A DNA stretch of 64,000 nt from Microbacterium foliorum. Lineage in GTDB: Bacteria; Actinomycetota; Actinomycetes; Actinomycetales; Microbacteriaceae. The notes below the pieces were generated by a model. That model worked only from the letters and a program-made list of their open reading frames with translations, had not been told where the DNA came from and made no database searches. This document shows, in pieces, positions 45,712 through 53,391 of the stretch (positions within the stretch are counted from its first letter, which is position 1; each line of letters begins with the position of its first letter). The position numbers were made by a program, and so were the translations under genes. The stretch lies in contig NZ_CP031425.1 in the NCBI RefSeq assembly GCF_003367705.1, positions 2,666,001 through 2,730,000 on the forward strand, given 5' to 3'.

Positions 45712-45741
45712 AACCTACTGGCCTCTCGGCGTCCCACACAA
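45712..45741 (-). promoter_or_regulatory. Promoter of the sugar ABC operon
   Basis: On the minus strand, TTGTGT (45736-45741) and TAGGTT (45712-45717) are 18 bases apart. The operator at 45695 would block initiation. Confidence 0.6.
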
Positions 45742-45793
45742 CAAGCGAAGGTCACAAGCTCGCAACCTTTGCCGACACCGCGGGCCGCTTCGT

Positions 45794-45805
45794 GGGAGCG
45801 CTCCC
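45794..45805. promoter_or_regulatory. Palindrome, probable LacI-family operator
   Basis: GGGAGCGCTCCC is a perfect 12-bp palindrome of the GnnnnCGnnnnC type between the divergent genes. Confidence 0.6.
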
Positions 45806-45818
45806 GTGAATCAGGTGT

Positions 45819-45830
45819 GGAACCGGTTCC
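45819..45830. promoter_or_regulatory. LacI-family operator near the regulator promoter
   Basis: GGAACCGGTTCC is a perfect palindrome, the same core as at 45695. It lies 20 bases before a TACGCT box (45850-45855), so it would overlap the -35 region of the regulator gene. Confidence 0.65.
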
Positions 45831-45907
45831 CTTTGGAGGATCCGCCGACTACGCTGTGATCGGCACACGAAGGACGTGGCGCTCGCGCACCTGGTCAGGG
45901 AGGACCG

Positions 45908-46918
45908 ATGAGCAAGATCTCCGACGTCGCCGCCCTCGCCGGAGTATCGAAGGCCACGGCCAGTCGCGCGCTCAGCGGACGCGGCTATGTCTCGGAGGAG
46001 ACCCGTCAGCGCGTGGCTGGAGCGGCGCAGGAGCTCTCGTACGTCGCCCACTCCTCCGCGACCAGCCTGGCGACAGGGCGCACGCACACGGTCGGCGTGG
46101 TCATGCCGCCCGTCGACCGCTGGTTCTTCTCCGAGCTGCTCGCCGGCATCCAGGAATCCCTGTTCGCGCTCGACTACGAGCTCGCCCTCTACGGCATGCA
46201 GGAGGGCACCGCGACCAGGGACCGGCTCTTCGACTCCGTGCTGCCCGGGCGCCGCTTCGACGGGATCATCGCCGTCGGCATCCAGCCGAGCGCGCATGAG
46301 CTCGAACGCCTGCGCCGATCCGACCGCCCGCTCGTCAGCGTCGGCCCCTACAGCGAGGGGTCCAGCGCCGTGTCGATCGACGACGTGGGGGCGGCGCGCA
46401 TCGCCACCGAGCACCTGATCGGGCTGGGACACGCCGACATCGCCTTCGTCGGCGGCGCCGGCGACGCCGACGCCGACGACCTCAGCTTCGGGGACGCCCA
46501 GCGCGTCGAGGGCTATCTCGAGGCCCTGGCGGCCGCCGGCCTCGAGTCCATCGCGCGGATCGCCGACTCGCCTCCGACGATGCCCGGCGGGTACGCGGCC
46601 GCCGTCGAGCTGCTCGCCGACCGCCGAGGACGCCCGACCGCGATCGTGGGGGTGTGCGATGAGACCGCGATCGGGGCCATGATCGCGGCGCGACGCCTGG
46701 GCATCGCCGTGCCGACGGAGATCAGCATCGTCGGCATCGACGACCACCAGCACGCCGAGATGTTCGCGCTCACCACCATCAAGCAGTCACCCCGCGAGCA
46801 GGGACACGAGGCCGTGCGGCTGCTGCAGCGGCAGATCGACCAGCCGGACGCACCGCGCGAACGCTCGGTGACGGCATCCGCCCTCGTGGTGCGCAGCTCC
46901 ACCGCCAGACGACGCTGA
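45908..46918 (+). CDS. LacI-family sugar-responsive repressor
   Basis: 336 residues. The N-terminal helix-turn-helix and hinge read KISDVAALAGVSKATASRALSG, with RGYVSEETRQRV after it. A periplasmic-binding-protein-like effector domain follows, with PTAIVGVCDETAIGAM and ISIVGIDDHQHAEMFALTTIKQ. AGGGAGGACC gives the ribosome-binding site. It is divergent from the sugar ABC operon, with palindromes at both promoters, so it most likely represses both until the imported sugar or a phosphorylated derivative binds. The exact effector is unknown. Confidence 0.93.
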   Translation: MSKISDVAALAGVSKATASRALSGRGYVSEETRQRVAGAAQELSYVAHSSATSLATGRTHTVGVVMPPVDRWFFSELLAGIQESLFALDYELALYGMQEGTATRDRLFDSVLPGRRFDGIIAVGIQPSAHELERLRRSDRPLVSVGPYSEGSSAVSIDDVGAARIATEHLIGLGHADIAFVGGAGDADADDLSFGDAQRVEGYLEALAAAGLESIARIADSPPTMPGGYAAAVELLADRRGRPTAIVGVCDETAIGAMIAARRLGIAVPTEISIVGIDDHQHAEMFALTTIKQSPREQGHEAVRLLQRQIDQPDAPRERSVTASALVVRSSTARRR

Positions 46919-46935
46919 CCCGCACGCTCCGGACG

Positions 46936-46970
46936 CACGAAAGCCCCGAGGAGACCCCGGGGCTTTCGTG
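46936..46970. terminator. Bidirectional terminator between lacI-type gene and rplL
   Basis: CACGAAAGCCCCG (46936-46948) pairs with CGGGGCTTTCGTG (46958-46970). Confidence 0.85.
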
Positions 46971-46981
46971 AAGTCGTCCAT

Positions 46982-47011
46982 CCGGGTCGCGGCGCAGAGG
47001 CCGCGACCCGG
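46982..47011 (-). terminator. Hairpin after rplL
   Basis: CCGGGTCGCGGC (46982-46993) pairs with its complement at 47000-47011 across 6 bases, just past the rplL stop. Confidence 0.75.
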
Positions 47012-47017
47012 AGCGGA

Positions 47018-47395
47018 TTACTTGAGGGTGACGGTGGCGCCAGCGGCCTCGAGGGCCTCCTTGGCCTTGTCGGCTGCTTCCTTGTTCGCGCCCTCGAGCA
47101 CGGCCTTGGGAGCACCGTCGACGACGGCCTTGGCCTCGCCGAGACCGAGCGAGGTGAGCTCGCGGACGGTCTTGATGACCTGGATCTTCTTGTCACCTGC
47201 GGACTCGAGGATGACGTCGAAGGAATCCTTCTCCTCGACCTCTTCCGCGGCTCCTCCACCAGCGCCGGCAACGGCGACGGGTGCAGCAGCGGTGACCTCG
47301 AACTTCTCCTCGAACGCCTTCACGAAGTCGTTGAGCTCGACGAGGGTCAGGCCGGCGAACTGCTCGAGCAGCTCCTCAGTGGTGAGCTTAGCCAT
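47018..47395 (-). CDS. rplL: Ribosomal protein bL12 (L7/L12)
   Basis: 125 residues. The N-terminal dimer domain starts [22 protein letters not shown]. The Ala/Val/Gly-rich hinge reads [17 protein letters not shown], and the C-terminal factor-binding domain has [28 protein letters not shown]. It forms the ribosomal stalk that recruits GTPase factors. AGGAGA precedes the ATG. It is the second gene of the rplJ-rplL operon, 48 bases after rplJ. Confidence 0.98.
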   Translation of the reverse strand: MAKLTTEELLEQFAGLTLVELNDFVKAFEEKFEVTAAAPVAVAGAGGGAAEEVEEKDSFDVILESAGDKKIQVIKTVRELTSLGLGEAKAVVDGAPKAVLEGANKEAADKAKEALEAAGATVTLK

Positions 47396-47443
47396 GATGT
47401 ATCTCCTAGATAGATGGGGTTTGTAGACGAGATCGGAGGTCGC

Positions 47444-47932
47444 TCACGCGGCCTCTGCGGTCTCCAGCTTTTCGCGAAGCGCGTCGATGGTCGCGGCAGC
47501 CTTGCCCATCGTCGCCTTCATCATGCCCGCAGCCTTCGCCAGCAGAGCCTCACGGCTCTCGAGCGCGGCGTACTTGTTGACCTCGTCGGCAGAGAGGGCG
47601 TTGCCCTCGAAGATGCCGGCCTTGATCACGAGAAGCGGGTTGGCCTTGGCGAAGTCACGAAGAGCCTTGGCAGTGGCGACGAAGTCGCCGTGCACGAACG
47701 CGACGGCCGACGGACCCTTGAGGTCGTCGTCCAGCGCGGTGATGCCAGCCTTGTTGGCGGCGATCTTGGTCAGCGTGTTCTTCACCACGGCGTACTCAGC
47801 GTCCTGACGGATGCTGTTGCGCAGCTCCTTGAGCTGGGCAACCGTCAGACCGCGGTACTCGGTCAGCAGAACGGCGGACGAGTTCTCGAATGACTTCGTG
47901 AGCTCGGCGACCGATGCATCCTTCTGCGCCAT
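47444..47932 (-). CDS. rplJ: Ribosomal protein uL10
   Basis: 162 residues from the ATG at 47932, with AAGGAG upstream; the open frame before it is the leader. It begins [30 protein letters not shown] and continues with [10 protein letters not shown]. The C-terminal helix that carries bL12 dimers is Ala-rich. It anchors the stalk on 23S rRNA. The 230-base leader contains a hairpin at 48001-48029, consistent with autogenous control by the L10-L12 complex or attenuation. Confidence 0.97.
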   Translation of the reverse strand: MAQKDASVAELTKSFENSSAVLLTEYRGLTVAQLKELRNSIRQDAEYAVVKNTLTKIAANKAGITALDDDLKGPSAVAFVHGDFVATAKALRDFAKANPLLVIKAGIFEGNALSADEVNKYAALESREALLAKAAGMMKATMGKAAATIDALREKLETAEAA

Positions 47933-48000
47933 GGTCACTCCTTGGTGTGTACGAGGCGCCGCACGGTGGTGGGGCGCCGACTCCGACCGCATGCAACAGA

Positions 48001-48029
48001 AAAGCTCCGGCGCAAGCGCACGGAGCTTT
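48001..48029 (-). promoter_or_regulatory. Leader hairpin of the rplJL operon
   Basis: AAAGCTCCG (48001-48009) pairs with CGGAGCTTT (48021-48029). On the transcript the stem is followed by a TTTTC tract, so it could act as an attenuator or as part of the L10 leader. Confidence 0.65.
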
Positions 48030-48124
48030 GAAAGTTCGTGTCCTGCGCGGGCCCCTGCTGAGCAGAGCTTCGATCGACTCGCGTTCGCACGCTCGACGAT
48101 GACCAGCGGTCTTCGGTTGATCCC

Positions 48125-48153
48125 ACTGTACCCCACCCCCGCCGCCTCCCCAA
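48125..48153 (-). promoter_or_regulatory. Promoter of rplJ-rplL
   Basis: On the minus strand, TTGGGG (48148-48153) and TACAGT (48125-48130) are separated by exactly 17 bases, about 190 bases before rplJ. Confidence 0.6.
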
Positions 48154-48163
48154 ATCAGGGGGA

Positions 48164-49957
48164 TCACCGTCGATGCGCGGCACGCCCCCCGTGTCCGGCG
48201 AGGGCGTCTGCCGCGCGGATGAGGCTCAGGTGCGAGAGCGCCTGCGGCGTGTTGCCCGCATGCCGAGCGTTCGCGACGTCGTACTCCTCCGACAGCAGAC
48301 CCAGATCGTTCGTCATCGCGATCAGCCGGTCCATGAGATCTCGGGCGTCGTCGAGGCGATCGCTCGTCGCGTACTGCTCGACCAGCCAGAAGCTGCAGGC
48401 GATGAACGGATGCTCTCCGCCTTCCAGGCCGTCGACACCCGACTCGGTGCGATAGCGCCGGACGAACCCGTCGGTGAGCAGTGTGCTCTCGATCTGCTCC
48501 ACGGTGCGCAGCATCCGCGGGTCATCCGCCGTGCAGTACCCGACCTGCGGGAGCACGAGCAGCGACGCATCGACCTCCGTCGACCCGTAGTGCTGAATGA
48601 AGTATCCGTGCTCGGCATCGACCCCGCGCTCGTCGATCTCGCGACGCAGTTCGTCGCGCACCTCCGCCCACCGTCCGGCATCGCCGGTGAGGCCCTGCTC
48701 CTGCACCGCGCGGACGCCGCGGTCGAGAGCCGCCCACATCATGACCCGGGAATGGGTGAACCACTGCGGTTCGCCGCGGATCTCCCAGATGCCGTTGTCG
48801 GGACGCGCGATCGAGGCGATGACCTGCTCGATGAGGGCCCGCTGCAGCGGCCACGAGAAGTCGCCCTCCTCGAGACCCGCGATCCTCGCGCACTCGAGGG
48901 CGACCAGCACCTCCCCGATCACGTCGCCCTGATACTGGTCGACGGCGCCGTTGCCGATGCGCACCGGCGCCGCGCCGTCGTACCCGGGCAGGCTCGACAG
49001 CTCGCGCTCGACCAGATCCCGCTCCCCGGCGATGCCGTACATGATCTGCACCTCGCTCGGCTCCCCCGCGACCGCTCGCAGCAGCCATCGCCGCCAGTGA
49101 TGGGCCTCGGTGAGGAAGCCGTGTGCGATGAGAGCCTCGAGCGTCAGTGCGGCATCCCGCAGCCAGACGAAGCGGTAGTCCCAGTTGCGCGCGCCGCCGA
49201 ACTGCTCGGGAAGCGAGGTGGTGGCCGCGGCGACGATGCCGCCGGTGTCCTTGTTCGTCAGCGCCCGCAGCACGAGCAGCGAGCGGACGACCTCGGCGCG
49301 ATACGGACCCTCGTGCTCGATGCCGCTCGCCCACCCCTGCCACCAGGACCGCGTGGCGGCGATCGCCTCGTCGACGTCGATCGGCGTCGGCGCATGCTCG
49401 TGCGAGGGGAACCAGCTGAGCGTGAGGTCGACGACCTGGTCGGCCGCCACCGTGAACGTCGCGCGGTGCACATGGTCCTGGGCGACGAGCCGCACCCCGC
49501 GGACGATCACGGCCTCGGGGCCGGCGGTCGCGTGGAGTGCGGGCTCCTCGGCCGAGCCCACCTGTCGCACCCAGGGCAGCCGACGGGAGTAGTCGAAATG
49601 CAGGCGCAGCTCCGTGGCGAACTCCACCCGCCCTGAGATGCCGACGATCCGGCGCACCACGTCACTGCGCGTCGGATGCAACGGCAGGAACTCCTGCACC
49701 TCCGCGACGCCGTCGGCCGTCTCCCACCGGGTCACGAGCAGGAACGTGTCCGAGACGTAGTGCCTCCGAGCGGTGGCCGCGGCCTCGGTGGGGCGTAGGC
49801 TCCAGCATCCGTTGCGCGGATCTCCCAGCAGCGCCCCGAACAGCGACGGCGCATCGAACCGCGGCAGACAGAGCCAGTCGATGCTGCCCTCGCGCGAGAC
49901 GAGCGCGCCGGTGCGGCAGTCGCTGAGCAGGGCATAGTCCTCGATGGGAGCGGGCAT
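48164..49957 (-). CDS. Glycoside hydrolase family 15 (trehalase/glucoamylase-like)
   Basis: 597 residues from the ATG at 49957; upstream sequence in frame is antisense to the next gene. It starts PIEDYALLSDCRTGALVSREGSIDWLCLPRFD, the classic GH15 trehalase N-terminus. NWDYRFVWLRDAALTLEALI carries one sugar-binding block, and the catalytic Glu lies in the barrel near FGLSEE-type LGLLSEEYDV at the C-terminus. Actinobacterial members with this architecture hydrolyse trehalose in the cytoplasm, and others act on maltodextrins. It is divergent from a G6PD-like gene, with 51 bases between starts, suggesting shared sugar catabolism. Confidence 0.9.
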   Translation of the reverse strand: MPAPIEDYALLSDCRTGALVSREGSIDWLCLPRFDAPSLFGALLGDPRNGCWSLRPTEAAATARRHYVSDTFLLVTRWETADGVAEVQEFLPLHPTRSDVVRRIVGISGRVEFATELRLHFDYSRRLPWVRQVGSAEEPALHATAGPEAVIVRGVRLVAQDHVHRATFTVAADQVVDLTLSWFPSHEHAPTPIDVDEAIAATRSWWQGWASGIEHEGPYRAEVVRSLLVLRALTNKDTGGIVAAATTSLPEQFGGARNWDYRFVWLRDAALTLEALIAHGFLTEAHHWRRWLLRAVAGEPSEVQIMYGIAGERDLVERELSSLPGYDGAAPVRIGNGAVDQYQGDVIGEVLVALECARIAGLEEGDFSWPLQRALIEQVIASIARPDNGIWEIRGEPQWFTHSRVMMWAALDRGVRAVQEQGLTGDAGRWAEVRDELRREIDERGVDAEHGYFIQHYGSTEVDASLLVLPQVGYCTADDPRMLRTVEQIESTLLTDGFVRRYRTESGVDGLEGGEHPFIACSFWLVEQYATSDRLDDARDLMDRLIAMTNDLGLLSEEYDVANARHAGNTPQALSHLSLIRAADALAGHGGRAAHRR

Positions 49958-49963
49958 CGCCCG

Positions 49964-49969
49964 ATTCTG
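49964..49969 (-). promoter_or_regulatory. Possible -10 box for leaderless GH15 gene
   Basis: CAGAAT on the minus strand, 6 bases before the ATG, with no ribosome-binding site. Confidence 0.4.
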
Positions 49970-49996
49970 GCACGACACCCTGTGCGTCGGAGCGGT

Positions 49997-50002
49997 TACG
50001 GT
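49997..50002 (+). promoter_or_regulatory. -10 box for leaderless G6PD-like gene
   Basis: TACGGT, 6 bases before the ATG at 50009. Its centre is 33 bases from the divergent GH15 box. Confidence 0.5.
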
Positions 50003-50008
50003 GGGACC

Positions 50009-51373
50009 ATGACCGCTGCGACGACGCTCGTGATCTTCGGCGCCGGGGGCGACCTCGCCTCCCGGCTGCTCCTTCCCGCCCTGGGACAGCTGCTGACACG
50101 AGAGCCGTCCCGCGCGGTGCGCATCGTCGGCGCCGACCGCGAGGACTGGACCGACGCCGACCTCGAGGCGGTCGTGACGAAGGCCTTCGCCTCGATGGAC
50201 GCCGAAGAGGCTGCCTCTCGTGTCGACGTGACGTTCGTGCGCGCCGACATCACCGACGCCGAAGACCTGCGCACTCTGCTGCAGGGCTGCACCGGACAGG
50301 TGGCCCTCTACTTCGCGGTGCCGCCGTCTGTGGCCGAGGCCGCGATCGAGGCCCTCACTCCCGAGATGCTGCCGGCGGGGACGATGCTCGTCATGGAGAA
50401 GCCCTTCGGCACCGATGAGGCGAGCGCCCGTGCCCTCAACCGCACTCTCACCGCCCTGGTGCCGGAGCATCAGATCTACCGGGTCGACCACTTCCTCGGC
50501 CGCTCGACCACGCTCAACCTGCTCGGTGCGCGCTTCGCGAACCGCATCCTGGAGCCGCTGTGGTCGGCCGAGAGCATCGAATCCGTCGACATCGTGTACG
50601 ACGAGGCGCTCGCGCTCGAAGGCCGCGCCGGCTACTACGATGCGGCCGGCGCGCTGGTGGACATGATCCAGAGCCACCTGCTGCAGGTTCTCGCGGTGCT
50701 GGCGATGGAGGAGCCCGCCACGCTCGACGAGGTCGACTTCCGCGCCGCGACGAGCGCCGTCCTCCGTGCGACCGCGGTGTGGGCCGACGACCCCGCGACG
50801 TCCTCCCGCCGAGCCCGGTACACCGCGGGCTCGGTCGGCGGTGCGGAGAAGCCCTCGTACGTCGACGAACCGGGCGTTGACCCCGATCGCCGGACGGAGA
50901 CGCTGGCGGAGGCCACCTTCGAGGTGCGCAACGCCCGCTGGGCGGGAACACCGTTCCGACTGCGGTCGGGCAAGGCCCTCGGCACGCCGGCGACCGAGAT
51001 CGTCGTGCGCTTCCGCCCGGTCCGGCACCTGCCGACGGGTCTCACCGGTTCGTCCGACGGAGCCGTGCTGCGCTTCTCGCTCGGCCCGGATCGGATCTCC
51101 CTCGAGCTGAACCTCAACGCCGCCGACGACCCGTTCGAGCTCGAGCGCGCCGCCCTGTCGGCCGATCTCGGCGAGGGCGCGCTCAAGGCCTACGCCGAGG
51201 TGCTGTCTGGCGTCCTCGACGGCGACCCGCTGCTCTCCGTCCGCGGCGACGCCGCAGAGGAGTGCTGGCGGATCGTCGCCCCGATCCTCGACGCATGGCG
51301 CCGCGACGAGGTGCCGCTCGACGAGTACCCCGCGGGGTCATCCGGCCCGGCGGGCTGGCCCACCCACGCCTGA
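50009..51373 (+). CDS. Divergent glucose-6-phosphate dehydrogenase-like protein
   Basis: 454 residues, somewhat shorter than most Zwf proteins. The nucleotide-binding start reads FGAGGDLASRLLLPAL instead of the usual GASGDLarRkLxPAL. EKPFG is retained. The substrate block RVDHFLGRS replaces RxDHYLGKE, so the Lys that contacts the 6-phosphate is Arg. GRAGYYDAAGALVDMIQSHLLQ keeps the catalytic His. I infer an NAD(P)-dependent hexose-phosphate or hexose dehydrogenase; the changes make ordinary G6PD activity uncertain. It is divergent from the GH15 gene, and its start appears leaderless. A second canonical zwf would be expected elsewhere. Confidence 0.8.
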   Translation: MTAATTLVIFGAGGDLASRLLLPALGQLLTREPSRAVRIVGADREDWTDADLEAVVTKAFASMDAEEAASRVDVTFVRADITDAEDLRTLLQGCTGQVALYFAVPPSVAEAAIEALTPEMLPAGTMLVMEKPFGTDEASARALNRTLTALVPEHQIYRVDHFLGRSTTLNLLGARFANRILEPLWSAESIESVDIVYDEALALEGRAGYYDAAGALVDMIQSHLLQVLAVLAMEEPATLDEVDFRAATSAVLRATAVWADDPATSSRRARYTAGSVGGAEKPSYVDEPGVDPDRRTETLAEATFEVRNARWAGTPFRLRSGKALGTPATEIVVRFRPVRHLPTGLTGSSDGAVLRFSLGPDRISLELNLNAADDPFELERAALSADLGEGALKAYAEVLSGVLDGDPLLSVRGDAAEECWRIVAPILDAWRRDEVPLDEYPAGSSGPAGWPTHA

Positions 51374-51429
51374 TCACCGCGCCTGCGGCGCAGCGGCGTG
51401 TGAAGGGACGCAGAGTCCCCGGGCGGGGT

Positions 51430-51435
51430 TAGGGT
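51430..51435 (+). promoter_or_regulatory. -10 box for leaderless YqaJ-like gene
   Basis: TAGGGT, 6 bases before the GTG at 51442; no ribosome-binding site. Confidence 0.5.
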
Positions 51436-51441
51436 CGAAGG

Positions 51442-52134
51442 GTGACTCCCGAACTCCGCGCACGCATCGTCGCGGATTCCCGTGACCGCGTGGCGTGGAT
51501 GCGAGCCCGCTCGCGCGGCATCACCGCGACGGATGTCGCAGGACTCACCAGCGAACGGTCGATCATCCGCGCCGCCGACTCGAAGCTCGGCGGCGGCCCC
51601 CGGTTCGGCGGCAACGCCTACACCGATCACGGCCGACGCCGAGAGCCCGAGATCGCCGCCTGGGTGGCGGCCACTCACGGCATCCTGCCCTCGTCCGCCC
51701 TCTTCCGCGCCGAGGTCGAGCACCGCCATCTCGCGACTCCCGACGGCATCGCCGTCGATGCGGACGGCCGCGTCAAGCTCGCCGAGATCAAGACCACCAA
51801 CAAGGCCTTCCGCGGCATCCCGCGCACCTACCTGCGCCAGATCTGGTGGCAGCAGCACGTGCTCGGCGCCGAGCGCACGCTCTTCGTCTGGGAGGAGCAC
51901 GTCGACTTCGCCCCGATCCACGACGAACCGCGCTGCGTGTGGATCGACCGCGACGACCGTGAGATCGCGAAGCTCGTGGGGCTTGCCACCGATCTCATCG
52001 ACGAGCTCTACCGACGGACCACCGGCATGCAGGTGCCGACCCGCATCGCCGACGCCGCCGCAGCCGCCGCAGCCAGCCGCCGTGAGCACCTGCGCGAGCG
52101 CGACGCTTTCCGCGCGCTGGCACTCGCCGACTGA
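51442..52134 (+). CDS. YqaJ/lambda-exonuclease-like nuclease
   Basis: 230 residues. The restriction-endonuclease-like core shows GRRREPEIAAWVAATHG, TPDGIAVDADGRVKLAEIKTTNK (the Asp and the Glu-x-Lys metal site) and YLRQIWWQQHVLG, the order seen in YqaJ-type phage recombination exonucleases. The family resects DNA ends in phage recombination, but chromosomal versions occur widely in actinobacteria outside prophages. No other phage genes are near, so it is probably a resident repair or defence nuclease. The C-terminus is an Ala-rich helix. The GTG start is 6 bases after TAGGGT. Confidence 0.85.
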   Translation: MTPELRARIVADSRDRVAWMRARSRGITATDVAGLTSERSIIRAADSKLGGGPRFGGNAYTDHGRRREPEIAAWVAATHGILPSSALFRAEVEHRHLATPDGIAVDADGRVKLAEIKTTNKAFRGIPRTYLRQIWWQQHVLGAERTLFVWEEHVDFAPIHDEPRCVWIDRDDREIAKLVGLATDLIDELYRRTTGMQVPTRIADAAAAAAASRREHLRERDAFRALALAD

Positions 52135-52144
52135 CCTCCTTCGG

Positions 52145-52177
52145 CGCGAGCGCCCTCGCGCACGAGCATCTTCGTGC
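52145..52177. terminator. Two small hairpins between convergent genes
   Basis: CGCGAG/CTCGCG (52145-52160) and GCACGA/TCGTGC (52160-52177) lie in the 46-base gap between the YqaJ-like gene and the surface operon. Confidence 0.5.
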
Positions 52178-52180
52178 GGC

Positions 52181-52693
52181 TCAGGTGCAACTGGAGCCGA
52201 TGCCCAGCGCACCGACCGCGAGCTGTCGACTCACCCCGGTCGAGACCCAGGCCGTGCCGGCGAGTAGGTTGCGCGCCGTCATCGTGGTGGTGCTGCCCAG
52301 CAGATTCGTCAGCAGGCTCGCCAGCAGGCCCTGGGTGAGCACCGCCGTGTGGGTGTACACACCGCCGGTCGCCGGACCGGTGCTCGTGATGTTCGCGGCG
52401 GGGACCGTGGCGGTCGTCGAGCCCTGAGTCAGGGTCAGGCTCACGCCCGTGGCCGGGTAGGTCGACGTCCACACGAGCGTCACACTCTGGAAGATCCCGA
52501 GGCCGTTGTTCACCGCGGTGCACGAGGTGATCGTCGGCGCCGGCACGGTGAACGCCCGGAACGTCGCGGTGGAGTACTCGCGGTCGGTGAACGCCGCGTC
52601 GGTCACCTGCGCGGCGGGAGCGAGGCAGATGCCGACCAGCAGCAGGGTCCCGGCGACGCCGCCGAGCATCCGTCGCCGCCCACGCGCACTCAC
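52181..52693 (-). CDS. Exported protein with SipW-type alternate signal peptide (third in operon)
   Basis: 170 residues from a GTG that overlaps the upstream stop (GTGA). The signal region has an Arg-rich start, a hydrophobic core (MLGGVAGTLLLVGICLAPAA) and then TDAAFTDREYSTATF, the after-cleavage block of SipW-dependent exported proteins. The mature part is a beta-rich, Thr/Ser-rich domain with two Cys (TSCTAVNNG near the start and SSCT at the end) that could form a disulfide. It is the last gene of a five-gene operon. No catalytic motif is visible; a structural surface role is inferred. Confidence 0.75.
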   Translation of the reverse strand: MSARGRRRMLGGVAGTLLLVGICLAPAAQVTDAAFTDREYSTATFRAFTVPAPTITSCTAVNNGLGIFQSVTLVWTSTYPATGVSLTLTQGSTTATVPAANITSTGPATGGVYTHTAVLTQGLLASLLTNLLGSTTTMTARNLLAGTAWVSTGVSRQLAVGALGIGSSCT

Positions 52694-53391
52694 GATCCGC
52701 CGTCCTTCGCGGCCGCACGGGCGCGCGCCGCTGCGGCGAGCGCCCACCCGGCGGCGAGAAGCAGGAGGGCGCCGCCCACCGCCCAGGGAGCCACCGGCGA
52801 CGGCCCGGTGGTCGCCAGGCCACCGCCCGGCCCCACGGTCGCCGACTCCCCCGAGCCCTGCGCGTGGACGCGCACCTCGGTGCTGCCGAGCTGCGCATCG
52901 GCGAGGGTGCTGCCGAGCTGCGCATCGGCGAGGGTGCTGCCGAGCTGCGCATCGGCGAGGGCGATCGAGAGGCGCAGATGCGCCGCATCGTCGTCGGACA
53001 TCTCGACGAGCGAGACCTCGGCGCCGTCACGGGGGATCGACCACGCCGCCCGCACGACCGTCTCGCCGCCGGGGCATCCGCCCGCTGTCCAGGCCTGCGT
53101 GCACAGGGCGGCGTCGACGACGAGATCAGCATCGCCGGTGGCGCTGACGCCGACTCGCACGGTGCCGGGCTCGGGAGCATCCGCGCTGACGGTGACGTCC
53201 CACCGGACGGGCTGTCCAGGGCGGAGGCTCGATGCGGCGTCCCAGTCGGCGACCGACACGAGCGTGAGCACCTCCCCCTGCACGATCTGGGTCGAGGGCA
53301 CGGCCCACGCGGCGGTCGGCGCGATGAGCGCCATGCCGGCGGCGACCGCGCTTGCGATGGCCGCCGCCCTGACTCCCGACCTGCGGATCAT
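52690..53391 (-). CDS. Exported cell-surface protein with LATTG sortase-like tail
   Basis: 233 residues, with the ATG overlapping the sipW stop (ATGA). A classical signal peptide ends at PTAAWA (about residue 32). A beta-rich extracellular domain follows, then three perfect tandem copies of the nonapeptide LADAQLGST (encoded by 27-bp repeats at 52879-52959). The C-terminus has LATTG, a hydrophobic stretch of about 20 residues and a short Arg/Lys-rich tail, the layout of class E sortase substrates (LAxTG). Cell-wall anchoring is therefore likely. No sortase gene is in this window. Two Cys residues in the middle domain may pair. Confidence 0.8.
   Translation of the reverse strand: MIRRSGVRAAAIASAVAAGMALIAPTAAWAVPSTQIVQGEVLTLVSVADWDAASSLRPGQPVRWDVTVSADAPEPGTVRVGVSATGDADLVVDAALCTQAWTAGGCPGGETVVRAAWSIPRDGAEVSLVEMSDDDAAHLRLSIALADAQLGSTLADAQLGSTLADAQLGSTEVRVHAQGSGESATVGPGGGLATTGPSPVAPWAVGGALLLLAAGWALAAAARARAAAKDGGS
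52879..52959. repeat. Three perfect 27-bp tandem repeats in the LATTG protein gene
   Basis: Three identical units (52879-52905, 52906-52932, 52933-52959) encode LADAQLGST three times. Perfect identity suggests recent expansion. Confidence 0.9.

Noticed and set aside
51442..52134. Prophage remnant around the YqaJ-like nuclease
   Set aside because: No integrase, portal, terminase or other phage gene is near, and composition matches the neighbours.
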